Counted from the stretch's first letter, positions 16,809 to 25,970 are shown. The stretch is 34,325 bases of DNA from Acidobacteriota bacterium (GCA_016179055.1 JACOSC010000238.1:1-34325), one strand, 5' to 3'. Notes: generated by a model not told the origin, from the letters alone. Translations and numbers: made by a program.

Positions 16809-18044
16809 TCATTCAAGAAACTCACGGCGGATCATATCCAAGGCGCCTTGCGACGCAAGGAATCGAATGATCTCGCGATCGCCCGGAAAAAGGTAGCGCT
16901 TGTGTGAAATTTTCTCGTCATGAGCCAGCGCCAAGAATACCAGCCCAACCGGCTTGTCCGTAGTTCCCCCGGAGGGCCCAGCCACACCGGTGATGCCCAA
17001 GCCTATCGTGGTGTGATACACGCGCATCACGCCTTGCGCCATCGCTTCGGCCACTTCGGCGCTCACCGCGCCTTTTTCTTTGAGCAAGGATTCCGCCACG
17101 CCGCAGAGTTCGACTTTGCTCTCGTTGCTATAACAAATTAAGCCGCCATGAAAGTAGTTGGAACTGCCGGGTCGCTGCGTCAAGCGTTCGGAAAGCAAAC
17201 CACCCGTACAGGATTCGGCCGCCGCCAACGTCGCGTGATGGGCCGTCAGCGCCTTAGCGACGACCTCCTCCAAGCTCTCGCCTTGCCGAGAATACAAATG
17301 TGGACCTAAAATTTCAGCGATCTGCGCTTCGAGCGGAGCCATATGCGTTTCCGCCTGTTCACGGGTGTCGCCTGCCGCCGAGAGGTGCAGCTCGATTTGA
17401 CCCGGCGACGCCAAGATAGTGGTGGCCACATTCGTATACGTAGTGTAGACCGGCGCCACCAGGCTATCGGTCATGGATTCGGTCAAGCCGGCGACTTTCA
17501 GAATGTGGCGGACCAAGCAGCGATCGCCGGCGCGCGCTTGCAGCCTAGGCAGCACTTCATGGTCGAGCATGGACTTCATTTCGCGGGGCGGGCCGGGAAG
17601 CAAGATGATAATACGGTCCCGCTCTTCCGCCCAAATCCCGGGTGCGGTGCCCTTTGGATTATTGAGGGCGGTGGCGCCGGAGAGGACCATGGCTTGGCGC
17701 GCATTATTTTCGGGCATCTTGAAGGCGTATTTGGAAAATCGCTGGACCAGGCTATCCAGAATCGCCTGATTCAACACCAGCTCGCGGCCCAGCGCGCGGG
17801 CGAAAGCCTCGCGCGTAATATCATCTTCGGTGGGTCCCAAGCCGCCGGTGGCTATGATAATGTCTGAGCGGCCCAGCGCCGCCTGAATCGTTTGATCGAG
17901 CGTCTCAGCCTCGTCGCCCACAATAGTCTTCACATGAACCGTAATGCCGAGCGCATTCAAACACTCGGTTATATACAATGAATTGGTATCAAGACGCTCC
18001 GGACCCAATAGCTCAGAACCTATAGCAATGATTTCTGCTTTCAT
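16809..18044 (-). CDS. cinA: CinA family protein: MoCF-like domain plus nicotinamide-nucleotide amidase domain
   Basis: 411 residues, the usual two-domain length. The N-terminal half (about 1-170) is a molybdopterin-binding-like COG1058 domain, in many CinA proteins an ADP-ribose pyrophosphatase, with IGSELL, ATGGLGPTEDDITREA and LLPGPPREM. The C-terminal half (about 255-411) is the PncC-type amidase that deamidates NMN in pyridine-nucleotide salvage. Its motifs are AAESCTGGLLSERLT, YSNESKVELCGV and GLGITGVAGPSGGTTDKPVG. It is 62 bp downstream of pgpA in the same direction; this rimO-pgpA-cinA order is common in several phyla. The competence link implied by the name is not supported by anything here. 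Confidence 0.95.
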   Translation of the reverse strand: MKAEIIAIGSELLGPERLDTNSLYITECLNALGITVHVKTIVGDEAETLDQTIQAALGRSDIIIATGGLGPTEDDITREAFARALGRELVLNQAILDSLVQRFSKYAFKMPENNARQAMVLSGATALNNPKGTAPGIWAEERDRIIILLPGPPREMKSMLDHEVLPRLQARAGDRCLVRHILKVAGLTESMTDSLVAPVYTTYTNVATTILASPGQIELHLSAAGDTREQAETHMAPLEAQIAEILGPHLYSRQGESLEEVVAKALTAHHATLAAAESCTGGLLSERLTQRPGSSNYFHGGLICYSNESKVELCGVAESLLKEKGAVSAEVAEAMAQGVMRVYHTTIGLGITGVAGPSGGTTDKPVGLVFLALAHDEKISHKRYLFPGDREIIRFLASQGALDMIRREFLE

Positions 18045-18106
18045 AAGATTCTCGCCAAACCGTACGTGTGGGATTTCCCAATGGGCGAACGCTTGCGACA
18101 GCCTCG

Positions 18107-18571
18107 TTAGAAATCAACGAAACGGATCAACCCTTGCAATACTAGATTGGCATATATCCCAGCCATCACATCATCTAAAACGATCCCCCATCCGCCGTGT
18201 GCGCTCTCTAACTGGCGAGCCGGGAATGGCTTGATGATATCAAAGACGCGAAAGAGCAGAAAGCCGGCCACCAGGGTGAATGGACGTACCGGCACAAAGA
18301 TCCAAGTTACCAGTTGACCAACTACTTCATCGACTACCACGATCTTGGGATCTGGGTTGCCGGTGGTTTGCGCGACCCGCTCCGCGGCCCAAACTCCAAT
18401 GGAAAAAATAATGAAGGTCAGTCCGCTGAGCCACCATCCATTGGGCGTGCCGGTACGGAACGTCACAAGATAAAATATCAGGGCAGTAGCCAGAGAACCG
18501 TAGGTTCCGGTGGGCCCGGGAATATAACCGATACCAAGGAAGGTCGCAATAGCAATGGCGATCTTTGTCAT
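18107..18571 (-). CDS. pgpA: Phosphatidylglycerophosphatase A
   Basis: Inner-membrane phosphatase that turns phosphatidylglycerophosphate into phosphatidylglycerol. 154 residues, with IPGPTGTYGSLATAL near the N-terminus, DPKIVVVDEVVGQLV in the middle and RVFDIIKPFPARQLES...GGWGIVLDDVMAGIYANL near the end; these are the conserved acidic and basic motifs of the PgpA family. Several hydrophobic helices separate them. ATG 18571 is the natural start (MTKIAIAIATFLGIGYIPGP). The upstream end of the gene lies 23 bp from the target duplication of the miniature element R3, which separates it from rimO and may carry or disturb its leader. Confidence 0.95.
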   Translation of the reverse strand: MTKIAIAIATFLGIGYIPGPTGTYGSLATALIFYLVTFRTGTPNGWWLSGLTFIIFSIGVWAAERVAQTTGNPDPKIVVVDEVVGQLVTWIFVPVRPFTLVAGFLLFRVFDIIKPFPARQLESAHGGWGIVLDDVMAGIYANLVLQGLIRFVDF

Positions 18572-18601
18572 GCCGTCGCCCTTTCACTAGTTAAATGTCT
18601 G

Positions 18602-18785
18602 GTAACTGTTCACGGGGGTCAGGGGTCGGGGACCGGGCGATATCACTTAGATTTCTTTTCCAATGACTTCCGCAATCCGTTAAGCATCCGCCCCACCACC
18701 CAATCTCTACATCACGATAATTCCTAACAGTCATCGGTACCACTGGGCCCTTGGCCCCTGACCCCCGATTCCCGTGAACAGTTAC
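18602..18785 (-). mobile_element. Miniature inverted-repeat element (copy R3) derived from a four-helix-bundle gene
   Basis: 184 bp with outer ends GTAACTGTTCACGGG and CCCGTGAACAGTTAC that are exact inverted copies. It is flanked by the direct repeat AATGTCTG (18594-18601 and 18786-18793), a clean 8-bp target-site duplication. It is inserted between rimO and pgpA inside a probable operon. Length and deletion junction match R2. Confidence 0.92.
18643..18734 (-). pseudogene. Deleted four-helix-bundle protein gene remnant (in R3)
   Basis: Begins MTVRNYRDVEIG, the usual head of a four-helix-bundle protein, and after a frame change ends VVGRMLNGLRKSLEKKSK and TGA. About 30 codons remain of a gene that is normally near 120. 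This copy has the best preserved ends. Confidence 0.7.
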
Positions 18786-18865
18786 AATGTCTGATTAGCA
18801 AAGCCACCCGCCTAATGAGCGTTTCATCGGTGCCGCCTGTCGAGGCCTGTCGGCGTACCGGCCCC

Positions 18866-20209
18866 TCAAACGAGTCGTCCGATTAAATCGTAAGGATGGG
18901 CTTCGGTAATTTCGACGCCGCAAAAATCTCCGGCGCGCGCGTCAGCCCCACGGCTGTCGTTGATGAGAACCACGCCGTCAATTTCCGGCGCCTGCGAGGC
19001 CAAGCGGCCTTGCAGCAAGAACTCGCTCTCACGGCTGGGTCCTTCCACCAACAAGGGAAACTGCCGGCCCACCAGCGACCGGTTCTTTCGCAATGAGATC
19101 GCCGACTGTTGTTTCAGAAGGCGATTGCGCCGTTGAACTTTAGTCCGCTTGGTGATCTTGCCGGGCAGCGAATAGGCGTGGGACTCCTGCTCGTCGGAGT
19201 ACGTAAAAACGCCCAGCCGATCAAATTCAATGTCACGACAAAAATCCAACAGTTCCTGAAAATCCGCTTCGGTCTCTCCGGGAAAGCCAACGATCATCGA
19301 GGTGCGCAAGGTGGCCTCCGGCAGGCGGCGGCGAATGCGCTCAATGAGCTTTGTCCATTGGGTCCGATTTCCCCCGCGGCGCATGGCGGCCAACACGGGC
19401 CCGCTGGCGTGTTGCAGCGGGATGTCGAAGTATTTGCAGACGCGTGATTCGGTCGCCACAACGTCAATCAAGGCGTCGGTGACCATGTTGGGATAATTAT
19501 AAAGAAAGCGTATCCACTCAACGCCGTCCGTGCGGGCGAGCGCGGCCAGCAGTTTCGTTAGCCCGTCCGTCAGGCCTTGATCCAAGCCAAAGGCCGTGGT
19601 GTCCTGAGAAACCAAGGTGATCTCTTTGACGCCGGCGGCGGCCAGGCCTTCCACTTCTCGCCCAATCGACTCGATGGCGCGGCTGCGAAAACGCCCGCGC
19701 ATTTTCGGGATCATGCAGAAAGCGCAAATATGATCGCAGCCTTCGGCAATTTTTACATAAGCGGAAAAGGCGTCGGTGGTGAGTAGACGAGGGGTGGTAT
19801 CCGTGTAAAGATAGCCGTAAGCCGTCGATTCGAAGGTGGGTGTGGGTTCCTTAACGACCGGGTCCAACTCACAGGTCTGCACAATGCGTTCGATATCATT
19901 GGTCCCCAGCACAGCATCGACTTCAGGAATTTCTTTGAGTAGGTCAGAGTGATACCGCTCAACCAGGCAACCGGTAACCACCAGCCTTTGGCATTTACCG
20001 TTCTTCTTCAGCTCGGCCATTTCCAAGATCGAGTTCACCGATTCCTGCTTGGCGGCCTCGATAAAACCGCAGGTGTTGACCACGATAATGTCGGCTTCCT
20101 CTTGTTGCGAAGTGATGGCATACCCTTGCCGGTTCAGTAGCCCAAGCATAACCTCGCTGTCGACCAAATTTTTGGGACAACCCAAGCTGACAAATCCGAT
20201 TTTTATCAT
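18866..20209 (-). CDS. rimO: Ribosomal protein S12 methylthiotransferase
   Basis: Radical-SAM enzyme that adds a methylthio group to an aspartate of ribosomal protein S12. 447 residues: N-terminal UPF0004 domain with cluster cysteines 11 (SLGCPKN), 47 (NTCGF) and 81 (TGCLVERY); radical-SAM motif CxxxCxxC at 158, 162 and 165 (EGCDHICAFC); C-terminal TRAM domain at about 375-440. SLGCPKNxVDSE and EGCDHxCxFCxIPxxRG are the RimO forms, separating it from MiaB. The frame continues upstream to 20317; ATG 20209 gives the standard N-terminus, though its ribosome site is poor and ATG 20251 (GGAAAA before it) is possible. First gene of the rimO-pgpA-cinA group. Confidence 0.95.
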   Translation of the reverse strand: MIKIGFVSLGCPKNLVDSEVMLGLLNRQGYAITSQQEEADIIVVNTCGFIEAAKQESVNSILEMAELKKNGKCQRLVVTGCLVERYHSDLLKEIPEVDAVLGTNDIERIVQTCELDPVVKEPTPTFESTAYGYLYTDTTPRLLTTDAFSAYVKIAEGCDHICAFCMIPKMRGRFRSRAIESIGREVEGLAAAGVKEITLVSQDTTAFGLDQGLTDGLTKLLAALARTDGVEWIRFLYNYPNMVTDALIDVVATESRVCKYFDIPLQHASGPVLAAMRRGGNRTQWTKLIERIRRRLPEATLRTSMIVGFPGETEADFQELLDFCRDIEFDRLGVFTYSDEQESHAYSLPGKITKRTKVQRRNRLLKQQSAISLRKNRSLVGRQFPLLVEGPSRESEFLLQGRLASQAPEIDGVVLINDSRGADARAGDFCGVEITEAHPYDLIGRLV

Positions 20210-20533
20210 AAGAGGTATTGGCCAATTGACGGCTTCATGAACGCTTATCATAGCGTATTTTCCATACGGAAACAACTCCGGCACGGCAGCTCCCGGCGGG
20301 GCCGTGGCAAGCCGCATTGAGTCCTTCGTTTCTCCGGAAATGGGTCCGCCGAGTCTTTCTCTGAAAGTAACTCCGGCAAAACAGTACCGGTTGCGGTAGC
20401 GACCGGGTGCACCGCGGCCTACTCACCTCGGCTTTTTTCGCTTAACCGAAGCATGGTTAAACCGGCCTCGTAGGGAAAAAGTCGGCAGACATTCGCAACC
20501 CCCTTTGGGGTTGGATCCATTGCGCATCGCATT

Positions 20534-20569
20534 CCCAGGGTTGGCCGCGGGAACGCGGCCAACCCTGGG
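20534..20569. repeat. 16-bp perfect hairpin
   Basis: CCCAGGGTTGGCCGCG, loop GGAA, then the exact reverse complement. A smaller palindrome precedes it (AACCCCctttGGGGTT near 20500). The same CCCAGGGTT core appears in the 6.8-7.0 kb element. Typical of dispersed REP-like sequences. Confidence 0.6.
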
Positions 20570-20972
20570 CTGTGTTCCGCAAGCCCGTTGGAATTGTTTT
20601 CGCGCCGCGTCGCGAATCGCAACGGAGTAAAGACCAAATATGTATTACCCATTTAATCAGGTAGCGAATTGGGCAACAACATGCTTTACCCGGACAAGCC
20701 GGAACCCAACAGCCGGCAAGATCAAAAGAAATACCCGCATGAATAAAGCCCCGAATGGCGCCTCCTGAAAATATCTTGCCCGTTTCAGCACAATTTCATC
20801 TTGTTGGATACTACAGCTCACTCTACGACCCCATCGTTTTCAATACCAATAATCGTACCGGATACTTAATATCGGAAAGCCGACCTCGGGTCCGAGTGTA
20901 CCTCGGCGGGATCGCGCCTGCGCACTATATCTTTCAAGAAAATGTCTTTGGAAAAGTGGCGCAGGCGCCCCG

Positions 20973-20989
20973 CCCCGACGGCGTCGGGG
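20973..20989. repeat. Small GC-rich palindrome
   Basis: CCCCGAC-GGC-GTCGGGG. It sits in a context (GCGCAGGCG before, GATGCCTGTCCCACC after) that looks like a degenerate copy of another short dispersed repeat. Confidence 0.4.
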
Positions 20990-21336
20990 CAAGATGCCTG
21001 TCCCACCCTTTCTGATTCGTCCAAACAGGCTATCACGCCGGCGCTAATGGTTGGCCCACTGGCGCGCCGCCTGCCGCCGCTTTTCCCAAATTGTTACGGA
21101 ATGTTACTAACGGGATTATGCCGATGACCGTTATCATTTTGACGCCGTGGATAAAACTTCTGATACCCGCTCCTTCTATCGTCTGGCATAGGGCGTGCTC
21201 AGAAATTGGACGCCGAGCGTCGCCAAATAATCGGCGGCGCCACGGTAAGGCAAGGATGGGCTGGGGATGCTTAAACGGCTCCGATCTCCCGCTGAGTTAA
21301 AGCTACAACACTTTCAATTACGTAAGGGGTGAACGC

Positions 21337-21885
21337 ATGAGAAGCAATTCACATGGATTCAGCATAACCGAGTTAAGCGTGGTTATGCTCATCGGACTCG
21401 TACTTTCGGGCTTATCCCTGATGGGTTTCCAGCAAGTTAATGCCGTCTATTCTTCCACCTCGGCAGAAGAGATCATTGCAGGGAAACTCCGGCAAGCGCG
21501 GAGCATGGCGCTGTCGCAACGCAAGAACATTGTAGTTACCTTCGAAGATCCCGATCAGATCAAACTGAGCGTACAAACCTCTCAGACCTCGACTACCTTG
21601 CTGGAATCGATGAGCCTGCCGGTGGGCTCCGTGTATACGAACGGACCCGGCGGTAGTGAGCCAGAACCCATACAGGGCATCGTCCGCTGGCGGAATGGCT
21701 CGGTCGTGTTCCTTGGGGACAGCACGGCGCGCGATTTCGTTACCGGCGCTTTAGTCAACGGCGTAGTCTACATTGGCCGCGCCGGCGCATCGGACAATAG
21801 CGCGGCCGGCGCGGTCACAGTCCTTGGTTCTACCGGTCGAGTGCGATCCTATCGCTATGACATGCGAACGGGAGGGTGGTTCTAA
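21337..21885 (+). CDS. Type IV minor pilin, FimT/GspH family
   Basis: 182-residue prepilin. Short head MRSNSHG, then cleavage after Gly and FSITELSVVMLIGLVLSGLS: mature N-terminal Phe and Glu5 followed by the hydrophobic helix of type IV pilins and type II pseudopilins. ARSMALSQRKNIVVTFED at about residues 49-67 is the GspH/FimT-type core (RxxAxxxxxxVxxxF). Minor pilins of this class prime pilus assembly in the inner membrane. Ribosome site AAGGGG. First of four overlapping or closely spaced genes in the order FimT-PilV-PilW-PilX, as in the Pseudomonas fimU-pilVWXY cluster; PilY1 and PilE are not present in the window. Confidence 0.9.
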   Translation: MRSNSHGFSITELSVVMLIGLVLSGLSLMGFQQVNAVYSSTSAEEIIAGKLRQARSMALSQRKNIVVTFEDPDQIKLSVQTSQTSTTLLESMSLPVGSVYTNGPGGSEPEPIQGIVRWRNGSVVFLGDSTARDFVTGALVNGVVYIGRAGASDNSAAGAVTVLGSTGRVRSYRYDMRTGGWF

Positions 21886-22499
21886 TGCGCAACCATGCCG
21901 CAACGGATTATTCCAGGCGTCCGGCGCCCAAGCCCTCTGCCGGATTCAGCTTGATTGAGCTCATGGTGGCAATGGTGATTCTCCTCATCGGCCTGCTCTC
22001 GATGGCCAGTCTGGTACTGGGCGGTGTGGCGGCCAGTATGCAAGCCAAAGATCTGGCCATTGCTAATCAACTGGCGCGCGAGGCCATGGAAGGCGTCTTT
22101 ACCGCGCGCATATCCGGCAACTTGACATTTGATCAGTTGCGCAGCGACCTCGATGGCGGCATATTTGATCATAATTATTTGCCGATTAACGTAACCGGTC
22201 CGGATGGACTGACCAATACGGTCCCATATTCCCGCCAGCCCGTCCTCCAGTATATTGATCCGGGCAAGAATGGCATATACGAAACACCGCCGATCTCTGA
22301 TTTAATGCCGTATGCGACAACGGCCATAAACCCAATGGGGGACGATGTCATTATCACCTTCGATCGCTTTCAACGGCAGATAGAGATTACAAATTACCCT
22401 GGCGACAGCAACCTTCGCCGGGTTACGATCAATGTACGATTCACTACCAATAATCTTACTTCGGTGGTATCCACGAGCACCGTAATTTCCAGCATATAA
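21885..22499 (+). CDS. pilV: Type IV minor pilin, PilV family
   Basis: 204-residue prepilin with a 20-residue leader ending in Gly, then FSLIELMVAMVILLIGLLSM (Phe1, Glu5, PilV-type helix) and QAKDLAIANQLAREAMEGVF, the segment that follows the helix in PilV. The ATG overlaps the fimT stop by one base (TAATG) with GGAGG upstream, so translation is coupled. A frame extension to a GTG at 21876 is less likely. It acts with the other minor pilins in starting the pilus. Confidence 0.88.
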   Translation: MRNHAATDYSRRPAPKPSAGFSLIELMVAMVILLIGLLSMASLVLGGVAASMQAKDLAIANQLAREAMEGVFTARISGNLTFDQLRSDLDGGIFDHNYLPINVTGPDGLTNTVPYSRQPVLQYIDPGKNGIYETPPISDLMPYATTAINPMGDDVIITFDRFQRQIEITNYPGDSNLRRVTINVRFTTNNLTSVVSTSTVISSI

Positions 22500-22512
22500 A
22501 AATGGAGTGGCC

Positions 22513-23520
22513 ATGGACATGGAAAAAGGGTGGATGCACGTCGGCGAGGATCAGCACGGTTTCACGATGATTGAGTTGATGCTGGTCGTCACCGTTACAT
22601 TATTGATCGCCACCATGGCGTTCTCGACGCTGGACAGCACGGTGCTCAGCGGAGATACGGCGCAAAGTGTCAGCGAGACTGAAGAAAATGTTCGCGCCGG
22701 CATGTCATTCCTCGCGCGCGATCTGATTGCGGCCGGAGCCGAGATTGCGGTCGGCGGTATTAGCGTTCCCGTCGGGTTTCTTCCCGGGGGCGTGTTTTAC
22801 TCCGTCATGCCCTTTGCTAATCGGGGGCCCAGCATCAATGGAATGCAAACCGATCGCGTGATGGTCATATACAATCAATTAGCTTTACAGGGGCTGGATG
22901 TGAATCAGTCCGCCGTGGCTTACAAGATTTATGGAGTGGGCGGCATCGATCCCAACGGACTATCAATAACCATTGACACAACAGCGCCCAATCCGGATGC
23001 GAGCACCGTAGCTCCGGGAGATGTGCTCTTGGTAAAAACCAATGGCGCCACGGCCATCTCGGCGCTGGGATACGTCACCGACAAGAGCGTACCGGCCACG
23101 ATCTACTTCACGCCCGGCGATCCGCTAAATCTTAATGTGGCGGGGGCCGCCAGCAAATTGGGCGCGCTGAGCTGCCAAGTCGCACAGGACCCCGGCTGCG
23201 TCGATACGGGAGTAGCGTTTAAGGTGAACATTGTCCAATACTTTATTGATAACAGCGGAGCCAACCCCGTACTGATGCGCCAATTGAATGGTCAACCGCC
23301 CTCGCAATTGGCATTGAACATCGAAAACTTGAAGCTTAACTATATTCTTAGAGATGGGAGTTCTTCGCCCAATCCGGCCAATCCTCCGAACATACGAAAA
23401 GCCGGCATATTTATCATGGGCCGGTCCGGGCGCCGCGGAACTCTGAACAAGACGTATTATCGGTTTCCGTCAAGCTGCCAGGTGGCCACGCGCAACCTGG
23501 CTTATAACTCGTCCGGCTAA
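22513..23520 (+). CDS. pilW: Type IV minor pilin, PilW family
   Basis: 335-residue prepilin. The leader ends HG, then FTMIELMLVVTVTLLIATMA (Phe1, Glu5). The region after the helix, ETEENVRAGMSFLARDLIAA, fits the PilW/PulJ pattern of a conserved RxxxxFLxRDL(I/R)xAG. Four in-frame start codons lie close together (GTG 22507, ATG 22513, 22519 and 22534); I took 22513, which has GGAG at 5 nt, but 22534 would give a more usual short leader. Cysteines in the C-terminal half (CQVAQDPGC) may form a disulfide. The gene is 13 bp after pilV. Confidence 0.87.
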   Translation: MDMEKGWMHVGEDQHGFTMIELMLVVTVTLLIATMAFSTLDSTVLSGDTAQSVSETEENVRAGMSFLARDLIAAGAEIAVGGISVPVGFLPGGVFYSVMPFANRGPSINGMQTDRVMVIYNQLALQGLDVNQSAVAYKIYGVGGIDPNGLSITIDTTAPNPDASTVAPGDVLLVKTNGATAISALGYVTDKSVPATIYFTPGDPLNLNVAGAASKLGALSCQVAQDPGCVDTGVAFKVNIVQYFIDNSGANPVLMRQLNGQPPSQLALNIENLKLNYILRDGSSSPNPANPPNIRKAGIFIMGRSGRRGTLNKTYYRFPSSCQVATRNLAYNSSG

Positions 23521-23549
23521 TCGGCCAATTCAAACGTGGAGGGGAGGCT

Positions 23550-25970
23550 ATGCGTACACATCGCGTCACTGGTCAGGGCCAGCAAGGGGTAGCGCTAGTG
23601 TTGACGATGCTGCTCTTGGTCCTTTTTACCGTATTCACCCTCGGACTATACACCATGCTGACTTCTGAGATGCGAGCCTCGGGCAACTCCTTCTTCGCCA
23701 ACCAATCCTTCTACGCGGCCGTAGCCGGTATTGAAAAGATGACCAGCGACTTGAGCAAGATCTATGCCTACAAGACCCAGCCGGACGAAACGGATTTTCC
23801 TATCATCACCGGCGCCCCACCCGTCCCAGATAGCGTTCCCGGTTATGCGTTTCCGGAATACTCCATTGGTTTCAATGGGACTGCCGTCGTCCAGAATATT
23901 CCCAGCGGACCGTATGCCGGGTTAGTGGCTTTGGTGCAACCGTACAAACTGCTGGTGACGGCGCGCGGCGCCAACACCAAGAGCGAGACGCGGTTGCGGC
24001 GCGACTTCCTGAACAATCTCATTCCGCTTTTTCAATTTGGCATTTTCTATGATGGCGACCTGGAGGCGCATGCCGGTCCGAACTTCAATTTCGGCGGGCG
24101 TGTGCACACCAACCGCGATTTCTATGTAACGGCGGGCTCGACGACAACCTTCGATTCGCGTGTCACGGTTTTTGGGGAGGTGGTGCGCGACGTCAGAAAG
24201 AATGGGGATTCGGCGGGCCCGCCGAACTTCAACGGCACGGTGAATATCTTGGACGTCAGCCTGCAGCCGCAGCTTTTGCTTATGTCGGGAACCGGCGAGG
24301 GCGGCAGCGTGATTAATGGCCCCAATATCGGCGGGACCGATCTTACTCGGCCTTACGTTCCCTCCGGAACCGCCAATTACGTCAATTGGGATCGTTACTC
24401 TGTCACCAAATTCGGCGGGAATCTTTTGAACCGAAGAACCGGCGCGCGCGCCCTGCTGCTGCCCTTACAGGTAACCGGGAATCAGACCATTGAATTGATT
24501 AAGCGCGGGAAGGCCGGCGATCCTACTATACTCAAACAGGGACGCTATTATTATAAGCCCGGCATACGAATTACACTGAGTAATGGGTCCGATCCCTATG
24601 TCACCGATCCGGCGCTGGGCGGAGGCGGTTGTATATTTACTTCGGTCGCGCAGGCGAATCGTTGCCGGGTTACGGTGACTATGAATCCGCCGAGCTCTCC
24701 GGCCGACTGGTTGCAGGTGTTGCCGACATATCTACCGCCAGGCGTGCATTTCAAAGTAGAGATTGTAGCCAATAATGGAACCACGACGGACGTGACGCAA
24801 GAGTTCCTCAACTACGGCATTACGGATAACGGCATTGCGGATGCGCTGGACCGAGATGCCAATTCCATCATACGTCTCCAGCGTCGGAACAATGTTTACT
24901 CTAACTTGATCACCCTGAACCCACCGGCGCCGGCGAGCCCCTTTCCGATCTCTTTTTATGATATGCGAGAAGGTGAAATGGAAGATTCGGCGGATACGAA
25001 TGTGGAGCTATCCGGCATCATGACGATGATGGAAATCAACGTCGACAACCTAAATAAGTGGCTGGGTTGTGCCGACCCCTATTTAGTGGGGTGCACCGGG
25101 ACCACGGTCCCCAACAATAATGGGTATGTGGTTTATACTTCCGACCGGCGCGGTGAAAAGCCTGGCGCCATCAATGGTGACTATGATTATGAAGACACGA
25201 TTTTCCGTAATGATCGACTCGATCCCGGGGAAGATCTTAAGGGTGATGGTGTCTACCATCAGGAGGAAAAGCCATTTCCCTTGAGCGTAAGCGCCTCAAC
25301 GGCCGCGTTGACGGTAGGCGGTTTCCCGACGACCTATCGTTCCGATTTCGTGAAGAATTACTTATTACAACCGAATTCGAACGTGACCTTTCGTCGCGGC
25401 TTGCGATTAGTAAACGGCAAAGGGTTGGACTATCCTTTAACCGTCGCCTCGGAGAATCCTATTTACATATGGGGCGATTATAACATGGGCAATCTGACGA
25501 ACCCCAAGCGGCCGGCGTCCATCGCTGGGGATGCGATTACGATACTTTCCAATAATTGGCTAGATAGGAATAGCTTTAATGAGACGCTCACTGCGCGGCC
25601 GGCCTCGGATACTACCGTCAATGCCGCCTTTATTGCCGGCAGCACTATGTCCGTCTACGCCAGCCCAGCCCCTCCGTATAACGAGCCGCATTCCAGCGGA
25701 GGAGTACATAATTTGATGCGGTTTCTCGAGAATTGGTCCGGGAACCCCAGGCCCACAATGACGTACACGGGATCACTGGTGAACCTATATACCAGCCGGC
25801 AAGCCATCGGCCAGTGGAAATGCTGCAATACGGTTTACGGTCCGCCGGCTCGTAACTGGTCCTTCGACGTAGGATTTCTGGATCCGGCGACGCTGCCGCC
25901 GGCCACGCCGCACATCACCATTGTGGAGATCCAGCGCTTCCGCAGAGATCTATATCAGACGCTTCCATAA
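23550..25970 (+). CDS. PilX-like minor pilin with very large C-terminal domain
   Basis: 806 residues, about four times the usual PilX length. Residues 12-38 (GVALVLTMLLLVLFTVFTLG) are the PilX N-terminal helix, followed by EMRASGNSFFANQSFYAAVA, the normal continuation of PilX family proteins, which lack the Glu5 of classical pilins. The large remainder has repeated short beta-type segments, including NFNFGGRVHTNRDFYVT. At about residues 540-570 it has an Asp-rich stretch (NGDYDYED...NDRLDPGEDLKGDG) that looks like a calcium-binding loop. It may carry the adhesive or scaffold function usually supplied by a partner protein. Excellent ribosome site (GGAGGGGAGG). Last gene of the minor pilin operon; no PilY1 gene follows. 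Confidence 0.8.
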   Translation: MRTHRVTGQGQQGVALVLTMLLLVLFTVFTLGLYTMLTSEMRASGNSFFANQSFYAAVAGIEKMTSDLSKIYAYKTQPDETDFPIITGAPPVPDSVPGYAFPEYSIGFNGTAVVQNIPSGPYAGLVALVQPYKLLVTARGANTKSETRLRRDFLNNLIPLFQFGIFYDGDLEAHAGPNFNFGGRVHTNRDFYVTAGSTTTFDSRVTVFGEVVRDVRKNGDSAGPPNFNGTVNILDVSLQPQLLLMSGTGEGGSVINGPNIGGTDLTRPYVPSGTANYVNWDRYSVTKFGGNLLNRRTGARALLLPLQVTGNQTIELIKRGKAGDPTILKQGRYYYKPGIRITLSNGSDPYVTDPALGGGGCIFTSVAQANRCRVTVTMNPPSSPADWLQVLPTYLPPGVHFKVEIVANNGTTTDVTQEFLNYGITDNGIADALDRDANSIIRLQRRNNVYSNLITLNPPAPASPFPISFYDMREGEMEDSADTNVELSGIMTMMEINVDNLNKWLGCADPYLVGCTGTTVPNNNGYVVYTSDRRGEKPGAINGDYDYEDTIFRNDRLDPGEDLKGDGVYHQEEKPFPLSVSASTAALTVGGFPTTYRSDFVKNYLLQPNSNVTFRRGLRLVNGKGLDYPLTVASENPIYIWGDYNMGNLTNPKRPASIAGDAITILSNNWLDRNSFNETLTARPASDTTVNAAFIAGSTMSVYASPAPPYNEPHSSGGVHNLMRFLENWSGNPRPTMTYTGSLVNLYTSRQAIGQWKCCNTVYGPPARNWSFDVGFLDPATLPPATPHITIVEIQRFRRDLYQTLP

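Larger units (their letters stand above)
20210..21336. other. 1.1-kb intergenic region between rimO and the minor pilin operon
   Basis: No credible gene. Open frames at 20755-21015, 20942-21127 and 21091-21300 have no ribosome site or protein-like pattern. The region contains two palindromic repeat elements (20534-20569 and 20973-20989) and must hold the divergent promoters of rimO and the pilin operon, none of which I could assign. Confidence 0.5.

Noticed and set aside
17343-17867. Plus-strand frame of 174 codons inside cinA
   Set aside because: Antisense shadow of a well conserved gene.
20210-20317. 36-codon N-terminal extension of RimO
   Set aside because: RimO proteins start at the MIKIGFVSLGCPKN position; the extra codons are not conserved-looking, though ATG 20251 cannot be fully excluded.
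20370-20420. Resemblance to a cyclic-di-GMP-I riboswitch (GGTAGC...CGGGT...CACCG)
   Set aside because: The conserved GCAAACC and GACGCAAAGCC parts are missing, and no gene follows in the right direction.
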